This document shows positions 9,228-17,642 of a DNA stretch of 64,000 bases, one piece after another. Under the pieces are notes generated by a model that was given only the letters and a program-made list of their open reading frames with translations, was not told the origin of the DNA and ran no database searches. Each line of letters begins with the position of its first letter. Position 1 is the first letter of the stretch. Source of the DNA: Bacillota bacterium (lineage in GTDB: Bacteria > Bacillota > UBA4882 > UBA8346); assembly GCA_023435225.1 (NCBI GenBank), contig JAEYRX010000041.1, forward strand, positions 62,001 through 126,000. The letters are read 5' to 3'. Both the position numbers and the translations under genes were made by a program.

Positions 9228-9261
9228 AAGGATTCAACCGCTCTGGTTGAATCCTTTTTTT
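9228..9261. terminator. Terminator between the IclR gene and gdhA
   Basis: AAGGATTCAACC pairs perfectly with GGTTGAATCCTT around a five-base loop and is followed by T7 on the plus strand. The A-rich 5' side could let it also serve the convergent gdhA transcript. Confidence 0.9.
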
Positions 9262-9291
9262 AAAGAATTGCATTTACTTTTAATTTATTAA

Positions 9292-10626
9292 TTATACGAT
9301 TCCCTGGGCCTTCATTGCTTCAGCAACTTTCATAAATCCGGCGATGTTGGCGCCCACAACCAGGTTATCCGGATAACCGTATTCTTTGGCTGCGCTGCTG
9401 GCGTTCTTGTAAATGTTAGTCATAATGTTTTTGAGTTTGGCATCAACTTCTTCAAACGTCCAGGAATATCTCATGCTGTTTTGGGACATTTCCAGAGCGG
9501 ATGTGGCCACGCCACCGGCGTTGGCTGCTTTGGCCGGTCCAAATAGAACCTTATTATCTAGGAAGACTTTGATCGCTTCAGGAGTTGACGGCATATTTGC
9601 GCCTTCGCCCACTGCCCAGCATCCGTTTTTAACTAATGTTTTGGCGGAAGCTTCGTCAATCTCATTTTGAGTAGCGCAAGGGAGTGCAATATCACATTTG
9701 ATGGTCCAGATTCCGGAACAACCTTCAGTGTATTTGGCGTTGGGGTGAGCTTTTACATATTCACTGATTCGTTTCCGTTCGACTTCTTTAATCCGTTTTA
9801 GTGTTTCCAGGTTGATTCCATTGGGATCATAAATATAACCATTGGAATCACTTACAGCTACTACTTTACCGCCAAGTTGATGTACTTTTTCAGTGGCATA
9901 AATTGAAACGTTTCCGGAACCGGAGATTACTACAGTAGCTCCTTTGAAGGATTTTCCTTTATCTTTAATCATTTCATCCACAAAGTAACATAAACCATAA
10001 CCGGTGGCTTCGGTCCGAACCAAGCTGCCGCCCCAGGTCAAACCCTTTCCGGTTAAAACACCTTCATAAAGTTTGGTGATTCTCTTATATTGACCATACA
10101 TATATCCGATCTCACGTCCGCCTACTCCGATATCTCCGGCTGGAACATCAACGTCAGCGCCCATATGCCGGTATAATTCGGTTATGAAGCTTTGGCAAAA
10201 TCTCATTACTTCGCCGTCGGATTTTCCTTTGGGGTCGAAATCACTACCGCCTTTACCGCCACCGATTGGGAGGCCGGTTAAAGAGTTTTTAAATATTTGT
10301 TCAAAGCCTAAGAACTTGATGATTCCAACATAAACTGAGGGGTGAAAACGTAAACCGCCCTTATAGGGACCGATGGCACTGTTGAATTGGACCCGGAACC
10401 CACGGTTGACTTGAACCTGACCATTATCATCAACCCAAGGGACTCTAAAAATGATTTGTCTTTCCGGTTCAACGATTCTCTCTAAAATACCGGCTTTAAA
10501 AAATTCGGGATGTTTGGCGATGACCGGTTCCAAAGATTCGAGTACTTCTTTGACAGCTTGGTGAAACTCCGGCTCATTCGGATTACGGCGAATTACTTTT
10601 TCCATTAATTCATTAACAAACGACAA
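9292..10626 (-). CDS. gdhA: NADP-type glutamate dehydrogenase
   Basis: 444 residues. Makes glutamate from 2-oxoglutarate and ammonia, or the reverse. It matches the hexameric bacterial family over its whole length: NPNEPEFHQAVKEVLESLEP near the start, the substrate Lys regions YKGGLRFHP and GGGKGGSDFDPKGKSD, and the Rossmann motif VVISGSGNVSIYA. I choose TTG 10626 as start because AAAGGTGG lies at proper spacing; the GTG at 10636-10638 would sit inside that ribosome site. The promoter and two palindromes upstream (10663-10757) suggest control of nitrogen assimilation. The gene stands alone. Confidence 0.96.
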   Translation of the reverse strand: MSFVNELMEKVIRRNPNEPEFHQAVKEVLESLEPVIAKHPEFFKAGILERIVEPERQIIFRVPWVDDNGQVQVNRGFRVQFNSAIGPYKGGLRFHPSVYVGIIKFLGFEQIFKNSLTGLPIGGGKGGSDFDPKGKSDGEVMRFCQSFITELYRHMGADVDVPAGDIGVGGREIGYMYGQYKRITKLYEGVLTGKGLTWGGSLVRTEATGYGLCYFVDEMIKDKGKSFKGATVVISGSGNVSIYATEKVHQLGGKVVAVSDSNGYIYDPNGINLETLKRIKEVERKRISEYVKAHPNAKYTEGCSGIWTIKCDIALPCATQNEIDEASAKTLVKNGCWAVGEGANMPSTPEAIKVFLDNKVLFGPAKAANAGGVATSALEMSQNSMRYSWTFEEVDAKLKNIMTNIYKNASSAAKEYGYPDNLVVGANIAGFMKVAEAMKAQGIV

Positions 10627-10662
10627 ATTGATTTCCACCTTTCTTTTGATATATTCAGTTTA

Positions 10663-10714
10663 ACCAAATGTAATATTTGGTATTACTCAGATCTATTTTC
10701 ACATAGTGAAAATA
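10663..10714. promoter_or_regulatory. Two palindromes in the gdhA leader
   Basis: A perfect 9-bp inverted repeat TATTTTCAC-ATA-GTGAAAATA lies at 10694-10714, just downstream of the gdhA -10 box. A second, ACCAAAT-N5-ATTTGGT, lies at 10663-10681 near the start codon. Position and symmetry fit operators for a dimeric repressor. The binding protein is unknown. Confidence 0.5.
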
Positions 10715-10728
10715 AATTTCATAATATG

Positions 10729-10757
10729 ATTTTATGCAATATAGAAGTATATGTCAA
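10729..10757 (-). promoter_or_regulatory. Sigma-A type promoter of gdhA
   Basis: Read on the minus strand: a perfect -35 TTGACA (10752-10757), a 17-base spacer, and -10 TAAAAT (10729-10734). The transcript would start near 10722 and contain the two palindromes. Confidence 0.8.
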
Positions 10758-10836
10758 GTGAGGGAACTGATAATTAAAAGTTAAATATTTGGATACTGTA
10801 TATTGTATATTGGATGAAATAAATACTCTTTTAGAA

Positions 10837-10862
10837 AATAAAAAAAGCTGCCTAAAGCAGCA
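10837..10862 (-). terminator. Terminator after the PEP-synthase-like gene
   Basis: On the minus strand GCTGC-TTTAG-GCAGC (10847-10861) is followed by T7. It lies about 50 bases past the stop of the 861-residue gene. Confidence 0.85.
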
Positions 10863-10912
10863 CATTGATTAATGAGAAAATGAAATAATCTGAAAAGCTG
10901 AAATTAAAAATC

Positions 10913-13498
10913 TTATGAAGATGTTTCAATCCAGCAAAGAGTTCTCTGGCGAACGGCATCAGCATAAAGAAGAATATTCCCGGATATATCATTATCATTA
11001 ATTACCCGGATTACGCTTTGCCATTGTTCACTATTCTCTATTAAATTTCCTAATTGATTAGGTGATTCTTTAAAAAACGAGTAATTAAAAACGGCCTCCG
11101 AGTCGGAATCGGAGATTATCAAGTAAAAAAGTTCATTCTCCATCATATTTTGAAAGAAGTGGGTTCCATATGATAATTCCGGTATGAAACCACCGGTTGT
11201 AAAGGTTAACTCACCGAGAACCTTTATTTTATTGATTTCAGAGAAGTTAACCGGAACGCCTAAACTTGGAGTGCTGGTGCCCCATCTTCCCGGACCTAAC
11301 AAGACGGTAGGTTCTACTATTTGAGAGGTAATCAGCTGATTGATCTTGCCGATTAACCGGGCTACGGTATATTTTGCGGATTGGTTTAAAGCGGCATAAT
11401 TATGGGGATCGATATAAATAATGCGTTTGATGCGTAGTTTTAGACTTCCGCCCATGGTTTTGCCGATGGTTTTAAATATTATTTGATTGGTTGGAATTGA
11501 GCTGGGGATAATAATTCTCTGTTGATTAGTATTAACTTGCAACGGACGGCATTGTAACAAGTTTATCAGAAATTTGGTTTTTGAACAAAAATTACAAGTA
11601 AACTCAGTATCAACCGGATGATTATAGGCAGTTTGTAAAGTGTGGAGTATCTTCCGCATTGTTTCCGGGAAATCGATCCGGCTAAGAAGATTTTTGAAGT
11701 CGCAAACTTTGAATACCGAAGAATCCTCGGTGGTAAACATAGTTAAATCAGGGATCAGTTCTTTCTGCTCCGCCAACTTTTCGAGGGAGATTGTTGCCAG
11801 AGAGTTTTGCTCTAAACTTAATAAATCGATCGAGTGTTGAGAAAAGGTTTTTTGCTCAGCCGGAGTTGTTGCGGTTGATAATAATGGCTGATCCAAAGCC
11901 ACAAATCTGGCGTAATCATCGCCGGTTCTGTTTACTGCTCTGGTACCAAGCCCCAATACTAATCTTAACATACCGGCTGAAGGGTCTATATTTGGTTTCC
12001 AGACATATAAATTGCGGGATAAACCAACCCCGGCCAAGTCCGGGAAGAAATAAGAGTTATGGTAACCTCCGGAGACTCTTTGAACCAGCAAAGCCATTTG
12101 TTCGTCTTTTTGGGCCAAACCACGGTGAAGGCGATAAGCAAGGGCATCTTCATTCATAGTGCTGGCATATACCTGACGGATAGCTTGAATTAAACATTCA
12201 TAACGGTCGGAAAGATTTCCTTGATTAACGCAGAAAATACTCTCATATTTGCCGGCAAAGGTGTTTCCAAAGCCGTCTTCCAATAAACTGCTCGATCGGA
12301 TAATTATTGGCGCTTGACCAAAATACTCCAACATCTCTAGAAATTGTTCCCGAATAAACTCCGGAATCCGACCGGATAAGATTTTTTCTTTTAAGATTAC
12401 AGCGGTAGAAAAATAGTTTTCCGGTTTTTTTTGTTCCAGGCGCCATTGCCAACAGCCGTTTTCTACTAAGTATGTGTAAAAAACGTCGGAACCGATATAA
12501 AAAGAATCATGCGGTTCCAAAATAGTATTCCAATCGGTTTCTTGATCTTGGGCTAAAATTGCCCGAGATAATAAAAGTCCGGCTGCTTTACCACCGATAA
12601 AACCGGAGCCGATAAGTCTGGATTTAATAGTCAATAAATCATCTATTGTAAAATATTTTTCGGCTAGAGCTATTAGTTTTTCATCCCGGCCCAGCAGCAT
12701 ACGGATTAATTGGGCCAGGACAGCCTGGACTTGCCTTTGGGCTTCGGGTTGACCACTATGGGCTTCTTCGGAAATTTTCGCGGCTTTTATAAAAAATTGG
12801 TCCCAATAGTCTAATTTCCGTTCCATAGCTCCGGTTTTATGATTGGAGTTAAGGAGACGGGCTATATCGGCGCTATTGGTTAAGGGTTTAAAAGTCTGTT
12901 TGTCTTCATTTAAAACATGCGGTAAAAACATGGTCGGAGAATACCGTTTCCAAACTTTTAACGGGTGAATATAGAGATAATCTTGATTAAATAAGTCCAG
13001 CAAAATTTGGGTCGTTTCTCTGATTCGGGCAATAGTTTGATAAGAATGACGCCCTCTATTAATTGCAAAGAAAGCAATAGTGTTTAATTGATATAGATAA
13101 GGACAGGTAACTGCGAAGAAATTACCGATCATCAAGTCGGTGGACCATTCCGATAATAATTCGGAAAGGCTGTCATATACGTAAAAGACTCCTTCTCCTT
13201 CACGGGTAATAATATCTTGGACCTGGGTTGAGAATGTTTCAAAGCCTAACCCGGCATCCAGCTTATATTCTCCATAAAACTTATTATCGTGTAAATGATT
13301 GATAATAGGTGAATGTTCACTAAAACGTAAATATACAACTCTTTTATGGGAATTAAGAGCTTTTACTAAAAAAATATTGGCAAAATACCGATAGTCTTCA
13401 ATATTATCGATTTGCCAGACTACATTGTCACCTAGACGGAATCCGTCCAGAAGCTGATCGAGACTATCCAGGCCGGAAGATATCCGGATATCGTCCAT
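10913..13498 (-). CDS. RecA-like / PEP-synthase N-terminal domain fusion protein
   Basis: 861 residues, ATG 13498 behind AAAGGAG. Residues about 5-195 resemble a KaiC/RecA-type ATPase (SSGLDSLDQLLDGFRLGDNV), but the usual GKT/GKS nucleotide loop is absent, so this domain is probably not an active ATPase. Residues about 290-640 match the ATP-binding domain of PEP synthase and pyruvate phosphate dikinase (FIGGKAAGLLLSRAIL, IIIRSSSLLEDGFGNTFAGKY). The swivelling His domain and the PEP-binding barrel of true PEP synthase are not recognisable, although about 200 more residues follow (LLGPGRWGTSTPSLGVP). Such proteins may phosphorylate or bind another protein; the partner is unknown. A small HTH gene lies upstream on the same strand. 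Confidence 0.7.
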   Translation of the reverse strand: MDDIRISSGLDSLDQLLDGFRLGDNVVWQIDNIEDYRYFANIFLVKALNSHKRVVYLRFSEHSPIINHLHDNKFYGEYKLDAGLGFETFSTQVQDIITREGEGVFYVYDSLSELLSEWSTDLMIGNFFAVTCPYLYQLNTIAFFAINRGRHSYQTIARIRETTQILLDLFNQDYLYIHPLKVWKRYSPTMFLPHVLNEDKQTFKPLTNSADIARLLNSNHKTGAMERKLDYWDQFFIKAAKISEEAHSGQPEAQRQVQAVLAQLIRMLLGRDEKLIALAEKYFTIDDLLTIKSRLIGSGFIGGKAAGLLLSRAILAQDQETDWNTILEPHDSFYIGSDVFYTYLVENGCWQWRLEQKKPENYFSTAVILKEKILSGRIPEFIREQFLEMLEYFGQAPIIIRSSSLLEDGFGNTFAGKYESIFCVNQGNLSDRYECLIQAIRQVYASTMNEDALAYRLHRGLAQKDEQMALLVQRVSGGYHNSYFFPDLAGVGLSRNLYVWKPNIDPSAGMLRLVLGLGTRAVNRTGDDYARFVALDQPLLSTATTPAEQKTFSQHSIDLLSLEQNSLATISLEKLAEQKELIPDLTMFTTEDSSVFKVCDFKNLLSRIDFPETMRKILHTLQTAYNHPVDTEFTCNFCSKTKFLINLLQCRPLQVNTNQQRIIIPSSIPTNQIIFKTIGKTMGGSLKLRIKRIIYIDPHNYAALNQSAKYTVARLIGKINQLITSQIVEPTVLLGPGRWGTSTPSLGVPVNFSEINKIKVLGELTFTTGGFIPELSYGTHFFQNMMENELFYLIISDSDSEAVFNYSFFKESPNQLGNLIENSEQWQSVIRVINDNDISGNILLYADAVRQRTLCWIETSS

Positions 13499-13578
13499 GG
13501 TTAATTCTCCTTTCTTGGAAGTTATTAATGGAGAAATGTAACCGAAAATTATGAAACTCCTTTAATTAATAAACTATA

Positions 13579-13839
13579 TTAACCATTTGTTGCAATAGTA
13601 CTGATTAAAAAGGCTTTGAGGGTTAACTTATAGGATTCACTTTTTTGATCCAGCTCAATAAAACCGGTTTCACACAACGTATTTAGTAAACGTTGAGTAG
13701 TTTTGATACTTAGCCCGGAAAGTTGACTGATTTTATTTAATGATAGAGCTGAATTTTGTTGGGCCATGATTTCCAAGATTGTTAAGGAGCATTCAACAGG
13801 TTTAGCAACACTATCTCTAATTAAAACGGCATTTTTCAT
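13579..13839 (-). CDS. Stand-alone IclR-type winged-helix protein
   Basis: 86 residues, ATG 13839 with AAGGAGG. It is only the DNA-binding half of an IclR regulator (SLNKISQLSGLSIKTTQRLL, then NTLCETGFIELDQKSESYKL). The stop comes where the effector domain would begin, and no remnant of that domain was seen downstream. It lies 80 bases ahead of the PEP-synthase-like gene on the same strand and may be co-transcribed with it. It could be an autonomous small repressor or an old truncation; the intact ribosome site favours the former. Confidence 0.75.
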   Translation of the reverse strand: MKNAVLIRDSVAKPVECSLTILEIMAQQNSALSLNKISQLSGLSIKTTQRLLNTLCETGFIELDQKSESYKLTLKAFLISTIATNG

Positions 13840-14093
13840 TTATAATCCTCCTTATTTCGTATTGCGGAAACCATTTTCGCTATAATAAAATTGTATGTTC
13901 TTGAGAGATATATGTCAATAGTATTAACACAAGTTCATTGTATACAACAAAATTTGCTGACATGAAAATGTTAAAATTATATAAATATAACATGTCCATT
14001 TCACAAAAATATTTTGAAGGCTAAATTTATTGTTTATTGTGAAGTATTTATACAACTTGCGAAAGTTTAATTATTTGCTAAATGAAGGATAAA
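13840..14093. other. AT-rich intergenic region
   Basis: Between the HTH gene and the minus-strand miniprotein. Very AT-rich and likely to contain the promoter of the HTH/PEP-synthase-like pair. It contains ATACAACTTGCGAAAG near 14050, similar to ATACAACTTTCGCAAC near 32745. No gene or strong hairpin was seen. Confidence 0.4.
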
Positions 14094-14128
14094 GTAAAAA
14101 GATACCTGCAAAAAACAACAGGTATCTC
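14094..14128 (-). terminator. Terminator after the 35-residue miniprotein
   Basis: GATACCTG pairs with CAGGTATC (14101-14127); on the minus strand this is followed by TTTTT (14096-14100). It sits downstream of the miniprotein gene at 14162-14269. Confidence 0.8.
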
Positions 14129-14161
14129 TTGGTTTTAGGAGGAAGTGTTTGTGTTTGGTAG

Positions 14162-14269
14162 CTAAATGAAGCCACCGCCGCAAAAGCAACATAAGAATAG
14201 GATTATTATTATAATCCACCAGATCCAATTACATCCTATACCATCAAAGCATCCGCCTGTAAAACCCAT
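14162..14269 (-). CDS. Tiny Cys/Gly-rich membrane peptide (YjcZ-like)
   Basis: 35 residues, ATG 14269 behind a strong GGAGGTG. It has a short Gly/Cys N-terminus, one hydrophobic segment (WIWWIIIIILFL) and a tail CCFCGGGF. This resembles the tiny membrane peptides annotated as YjcZ-family sporulation proteins in Bacillus. A close relative with the same FLCCFCGG tail lies at 23016-23129, and two further peptides of a related type at 24438 and 24804. A dedicated terminator follows, so it is a single-gene unit. No leader or modifying enzyme was seen that would make it a bacteriocin. Confidence 0.75.
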   Translation of the reverse strand: MGFTGGCFDGIGCNWIWWIIIIILFLCCFCGGGFI

Positions 14270-14489
14270 CTTATTCACCTCCATAATATTCGTTTGGATT
14301 GGGTTGCTTACATTATTCCATTTATTATATATCTGATAGTCATTTACAAATTCTTTATTATAGAGTATGTGGATTTATTGAAAATGCCTTATTGCCTTTG
14401 GAATATTATGTAATGAAAAGGCATCAGGCATAATCTTTAAAGGGTATAGGTTCAAATGGAACGTTCCAATTCTCCTGGTTGTTTAATAT

Positions 14490-14514
14490 ACTATCAGTAC
14501 CAAATACTGATAGT
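14490..14514 (+). promoter_or_regulatory. Perfect 10-bp hairpin before the 42-residue gene
   Basis: ACTATCAGTA pairs exactly with TACTGATAGT around a five-base loop, ending one base before the ribosome site GGGAGG. It could be an operator or an mRNA stem that limits ribosome access. A GGAACGTTCC palindrome lies about 22 bases further upstream (14459-14468). Confidence 0.5.
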
Positions 14515-14527
14515 GGGAGGCTAACTT

Positions 14528-14656
14528 GTGGTTACGCTGGAAGAAAGCCGACACATTATTCTATTAATTATTATTAGTGCTTTATTTATAGAGTTTGCTG
14601 CTGGACTTGCCATACAGGTTGAAGTTTCAACCCCAGTCATAATTGCGCCAGGTTAA
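14528..14656 (+). CDS. Small single-pass membrane protein
   Basis: 42 residues from GTG 14528, with GGGAGG at 14515-14520 giving good spacing. The centre is one hydrophobic helix (IILLIIISALFIEFAAGLAI) followed by a short tail ending in TPVIIAPG. No family is recognised. The next gene starts 14 bases after its stop with its own AAGGAG, so the two look like an operon. Its short length makes this call moderate, but the ribosome site and helix are convincing. Confidence 0.5.
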   Translation: MVTLEESRHIILLIIISALFIEFAAGLAIQVEVSTPVIIAPG

Positions 14657-14670
14657 GGAGAGAAAATACC

Positions 14671-15135
14671 GTGTTTTCAAAAGACGAGTTAAATCAGATT
14701 CGAAAACTTATGGCACAATTAAACTCTATCTATGAAAAACAGGACATAGGAGATAAAAAAGACATACAGGACCGGACAGAAGATGAAGCATCCAAAAAAG
14801 TCAGTAAAGATTGTCGAAATAAGAACCATAAAGACAATGAATACTGTAAGAAAAATTATCGGAACAAAGATAATAGACAAAAGGAAAAAGATGGGGAGAA
14901 AGAGGATGCTGAAAAAGGCAGGTGCATTAATCTAACTCCATCACAGTTATTGATTATTGCAGGCTTTCTCGGAGGAGTGTTGAATGTTGATTCGGTTTTA
15001 GTCAGTCGGGATCAAGTAATACAAATTGTTCTTTCCGGATCATTAAAAAGAAAAACTCAATTGGATAAGATCATGGAGCAAATAGGGAAACTCCCATTTG
15101 ATCAAGTTGTTAAGTCAATTATGGACAATACTTAA
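14671..15135 (+). CDS. Charged protein with conserved C-terminal helix domain
   Basis: 154 residues, GTG 14671 behind AAGGAG. Residues about 1-30 are helical. Residues about 30-90 are highly charged and low in complexity, with many Lys, Asp, Asn and Arg and a few Cys (KDC, EYC, GRC). Residues about 90-154 form a compact helical domain (LTPSQLLIIAGFLGGVLNVD, then QVIQIVLSGSLKRKTQL) that looks conserved, perhaps a spore or coat-associated protein. No enzyme motif is seen. It follows the 42-residue membrane protein and is convergent with the NlpC/P60 gene. Confidence 0.6.
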   Translation: MFSKDELNQIRKLMAQLNSIYEKQDIGDKKDIQDRTEDEASKKVSKDCRNKNHKDNEYCKKNYRNKDNRQKEKDGEKEDAEKGRCINLTPSQLLIIAGFLGGVLNVDSVLVSRDQVIQIVLSGSLKRKTQLDKIMEQIGKLPFDQVVKSIMDNT

Positions 15136-15144
15136 TAAAATGTA

Positions 15145-15558
15145 TTATGAAATCAGCCTTCTAGCCCCAACTAAACGTCTTTGCCAGTTCCGATCCAACC
15201 GACTGATATGGACAAACCCATTTTGAAGGACATGGATGAAATGCTCGGAATCAACCATGATACCACCGTGGCTTACGCATTTACCTAGTTTAAAAAAAAC
15301 AAAGTCGAGCGTTTTTAAATCATCGACCGGAACGGCAGTGCCTACTTTCATAATTCCCCGGAGATATCTTTCGGGGTCTTTTTGGTACCAAAGGAGAGAA
15401 TATTCCTTTCCATCCCCATCAGGAATTTTAATACCATAGTCCTGATAAAAAAAGTGCACTAATCCCAAACAATCCAAACCGGTTAAATCCCTGCCGGCAT
15501 GTTTATAAGGTATGCCGGTATATTTGTTGGTTAACATCTGCAGATATTTAGTATCCAA
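15145..15558 (-). CDS. NlpC/P60-family peptidase
   Basis: 137 residues, TTG 15558 with AGGGGGT at proper spacing. It is a single NlpC/P60 domain: catalytic Cys30 in GLDCLGLVHFFY, catalytic His97 in SHGGIMV, and a third polar residue near His109 in FIHVLQ. These enzymes cut peptide bonds in cell-wall peptides (D-Glu to the diamino acid). There is no signal peptide, SH3 or LysM domain, which is unusual for a wall enzyme; it may act in the cytoplasm on recycled muropeptides or during sporulation. Confidence 0.85.
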   Translation of the reverse strand: MDTKYLQMLTNKYTGIPYKHAGRDLTGLDCLGLVHFFYQDYGIKIPDGDGKEYSLLWYQKDPERYLRGIMKVGTAVPVDDLKTLDFVFFKLGKCVSHGGIMVDSEHFIHVLQNGFVHISRLDRNWQRRLVGARRLIS

Positions 15559-15786
15559 AACCAGTACCCCCTTCTTAAAATATGTTATGGTTCCAATAGG
15601 ACATTGGTGTTTGGCCTAAAGCCTAAAAATGACCATGTTTTGTTAATGGCTTTTGTAATAATCCAACGATATATGAATATTTAATCATATAAATCCGTGT
15701 TAATCCCGTCTACAGGAGTGAAACGGATTAAAGGGATTGATTTTTAGGTTCAGGCTTTGCCGGGATAGGTTAGAAGTATTGATTAG

Positions 15787-15884
15787 GGAAGCGCTGATTA
15801 ATTGAATAAGTGACGATTTTGTGCTTCGCAAAATGCCTAATACCGCATATTTGCTTGCACAAAATCGGATTAATCAGCGCTTCC
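15787..15884. mobile_element. 98-bp MITE, copy 1
   Basis: Starts GGAAGCGCTGATTAAT and ends with the inverted ATTAATCAGCGCTTCC. It is flanked by TTAG on both sides (15783-15786 and 15885-15888), a 4-bp target duplication. It contains an inner inverted pair CGATTTTGTGC/GCACAAAATCG and no coding capacity. Four more copies of exactly 98 bp occur in this window. Confidence 0.92.
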
Positions 15885-15914
15885 TTAGATAAGCATTTTT
15901 TTGATTTTTGTATC

Positions 15915-15962
15915 AAAACATGCTTTTCTTCCAGAAACAACGTTTTCTTCAATGAGTATAAT
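15915..15962 (+). promoter_or_regulatory. Shared subtilase promoter, copy 1
   Basis: AAAACATGCTTTT (15915-15927), then AGAAAC (15933-15938), an 18-base gap and TATAAT (15957-15962). The same three blocks at nearly the same spacing precede the second subtilase gene, and the last two precede the third. This is probably a co-regulated promoter, with the upstream block as an activator or alternative sigma site. Confidence 0.6.
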
Positions 15963-15991
15963 ATTTCATCAAATGATAGGAGGTGATAAAT

Positions 15992-17389
15992 TTGCCACAT
16001 TGGATACTGCAAAAACTTTCACCGGTTTTATTAAAACCTGAATTTATTGATAATCCGGAGAAACCATGTAGGTTGATAGTTGAAATGGCCAGCCCCTATA
16101 CGGATCGAGTCGCAACTTATATTGAAGCAAATGAAGGTAAAGTACACTGCGAAATGAGATTAATGCCCTTAGTAGTAGTGGAAGTTCCGTATTCAGCCAT
16201 TGAATATATGTTGTTTTCACCCCATGTCCGGAAAATTTGGCATGATACCAGAGTAAAGGCTCTTTTAGATACCGCTGTTCCGACGGTTGGAGCCGGAAAA
16301 ACCCAGTCAATGGGATTCACCGGAAAAGATGTGACGGTTGCCGTTATTGACACCGGCCTATTTCCTCACCCTGATCTGGTTTACCCGGAAAACAGAATTG
16401 TAGCTTGGCACGATTTGGTCAACGAACGTAATATTCCTTATGACGATAATGGACACGGTACTCATGTTACCGGAATAATTGCAGGTAATGGTACCGCTTC
16501 CCGTGGAAAATATACCGGAATAGCTCCGGAAGCAAAGGTAGTAGCGATTAAAGCATTGGATAAAGAAGGCGCCGGCAATACCTCCGATGTAATATCGGCA
16601 TTTGAATGGTGTATCGAAAACCAGAAGAATTATAATATCAAGGCTATTAATTTGTCGGTAGGATCAACCGCTGAAGATTCGGCTAGAGAAGATCCCTTAT
16701 GCCGAGCTGTTACCGCCGCCTGGAGCAGAGGCATGGTGGTATGTATTGCAGCCGGTAACGATGGTCCTGATATGGGAAGTATCAATACTCCGGGCATTAA
16801 TCCAAATGCCATTACCGTCGGTAATTTGGATGATAAAGGAACAGTAGAAACAGACGATGATAACATTAATGATTCATCCAGTCGAGGTCCAACCGTTGAT
16901 AATATTATGAAACCGGATATTTTAGCTCCGGGGACCGAGATTACTTCATTGAGGGTTGGTGGCGGTTATCGTTCACTGACCGGCACCTCAATGGCGGCTC
17001 CGATGGCTACAGGCGCGGTCGCTCAAATATTCCAGAAGTATCCGGAGTTTAAACCGGATCAAGTTAAATCGGAATTGATGAAAAATGCCCGTAAAATGGG
17101 AATGCAAGCTAATTATGAAGGTTCCGGCGCATTAAATATTGAAACAATATTTGAGGAAAAGAAGAAAGAGAATACTAACCAAAACCCCATCTTTAAGATT
17201 TTTTTCGGGAAAGATTCGATTATTGCAAAATTATTCAATTGGAAACCGGCAATTAAGAACAATAAAAAAGACAAAAAAGATGTGAAAGATCTAGATATGA
17301 ATGAGGAAATAGAAGAAAAACCAAAAGCCAATATCGGAAACATGTTGCAAATGGCAATGTTGGCTTTACTTCCTTTAGTATTAATATAA
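15992..17389 (+). CDS. AprX-like subtilisin-family protease 1
   Basis: 465 residues. TTG 15992 is preferred because AGGAGGTG lies upstream; an earlier GTG falls inside that site. Residues about 1-95 are a propeptide-like domain ending in VRKIWHDTRVKALLD. The catalytic domain has Asp120 (VIDTG), His155 (NGHGTHVTG), oxyanion Asn in CIAAGNDGPD, and Ser333 (GTSMAAP). No signal peptide is present, as in Bacillus AprX, so it probably works in the cytoplasm, forespore or an internal compartment. A Lys-rich C-terminal linker ends in a hydrophobic tail (LQMAMLALLPLVLI) that could anchor it to a membrane. It is first of a cluster of four paralogues with a shared promoter motif. Confidence 0.92.
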   Translation: MPHWILQKLSPVLLKPEFIDNPEKPCRLIVEMASPYTDRVATYIEANEGKVHCEMRLMPLVVVEVPYSAIEYMLFSPHVRKIWHDTRVKALLDTAVPTVGAGKTQSMGFTGKDVTVAVIDTGLFPHPDLVYPENRIVAWHDLVNERNIPYDDNGHGTHVTGIIAGNGTASRGKYTGIAPEAKVVAIKALDKEGAGNTSDVISAFEWCIENQKNYNIKAINLSVGSTAEDSAREDPLCRAVTAAWSRGMVVCIAAGNDGPDMGSINTPGINPNAITVGNLDDKGTVETDDDNINDSSSRGPTVDNIMKPDILAPGTEITSLRVGGGYRSLTGTSMAAPMATGAVAQIFQKYPEFKPDQVKSELMKNARKMGMQANYEGSGALNIETIFEEKKKENTNQNPIFKIFFGKDSIIAKLFNWKPAIKNNKKDKKDVKDLDMNEEIEEKPKANIGNMLQMAMLALLPLVLI

Positions 17390-17397
17390 ATTAGATT

Positions 17398-17424
17398 ATA
17401 GACCCGGAAAAATTCCGGGTCTAT
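17398..17424 (+). terminator. Terminator after subtilase 1
   Basis: ATAGACCCGGAA pairs with TTCCGGGTCTAT around a three-base loop, followed by TTTAAA. Strong stem but a short T tract. Confidence 0.7.
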
Positions 17425-17498
17425 TTAAAGGAGTTTTATATTTCCTTTGTAAAGATTTGAATACATTATATACTTTTAATGAATTTGATTTAACTAAT

Positions 17499-17597
17499 TA
17501 CAGCTGTAATAGGTGAAGCAAATATCAATATTTAATTGTTTACATTCGGCAGTAAGAATGTAAACCATATAAAAGAAATTTACTTCATTCTATATAC
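17499..17597. repeat. Single palindromic unit of the compound hairpin family
   Basis: Begins ACAGCTGTAATAGGTGAAG and ends ATTTACTTCATTCTATA, so AGGTGAAGCAAAT pairs imperfectly with ATTTACTTCATTCT. Inside, TTTACATTC (17539-17547) pairs exactly with GAATGTAAA (17556-17564). The CAGCTGTAATAG junction and the nested ACATT..GGC..AATGT hairpin match units of the large element at 44523-44964. Confidence 0.65.
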
Positions 17598-17642
17598 AAC
17601 ATATTTGTATTAAAATTTTTTTGATTATATAAATCTCTATTT

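Noticed and set aside
15770..16012. 80-residue minus-strand frame
   Set aside because: Built from the MITE and the start of subtilase 1.
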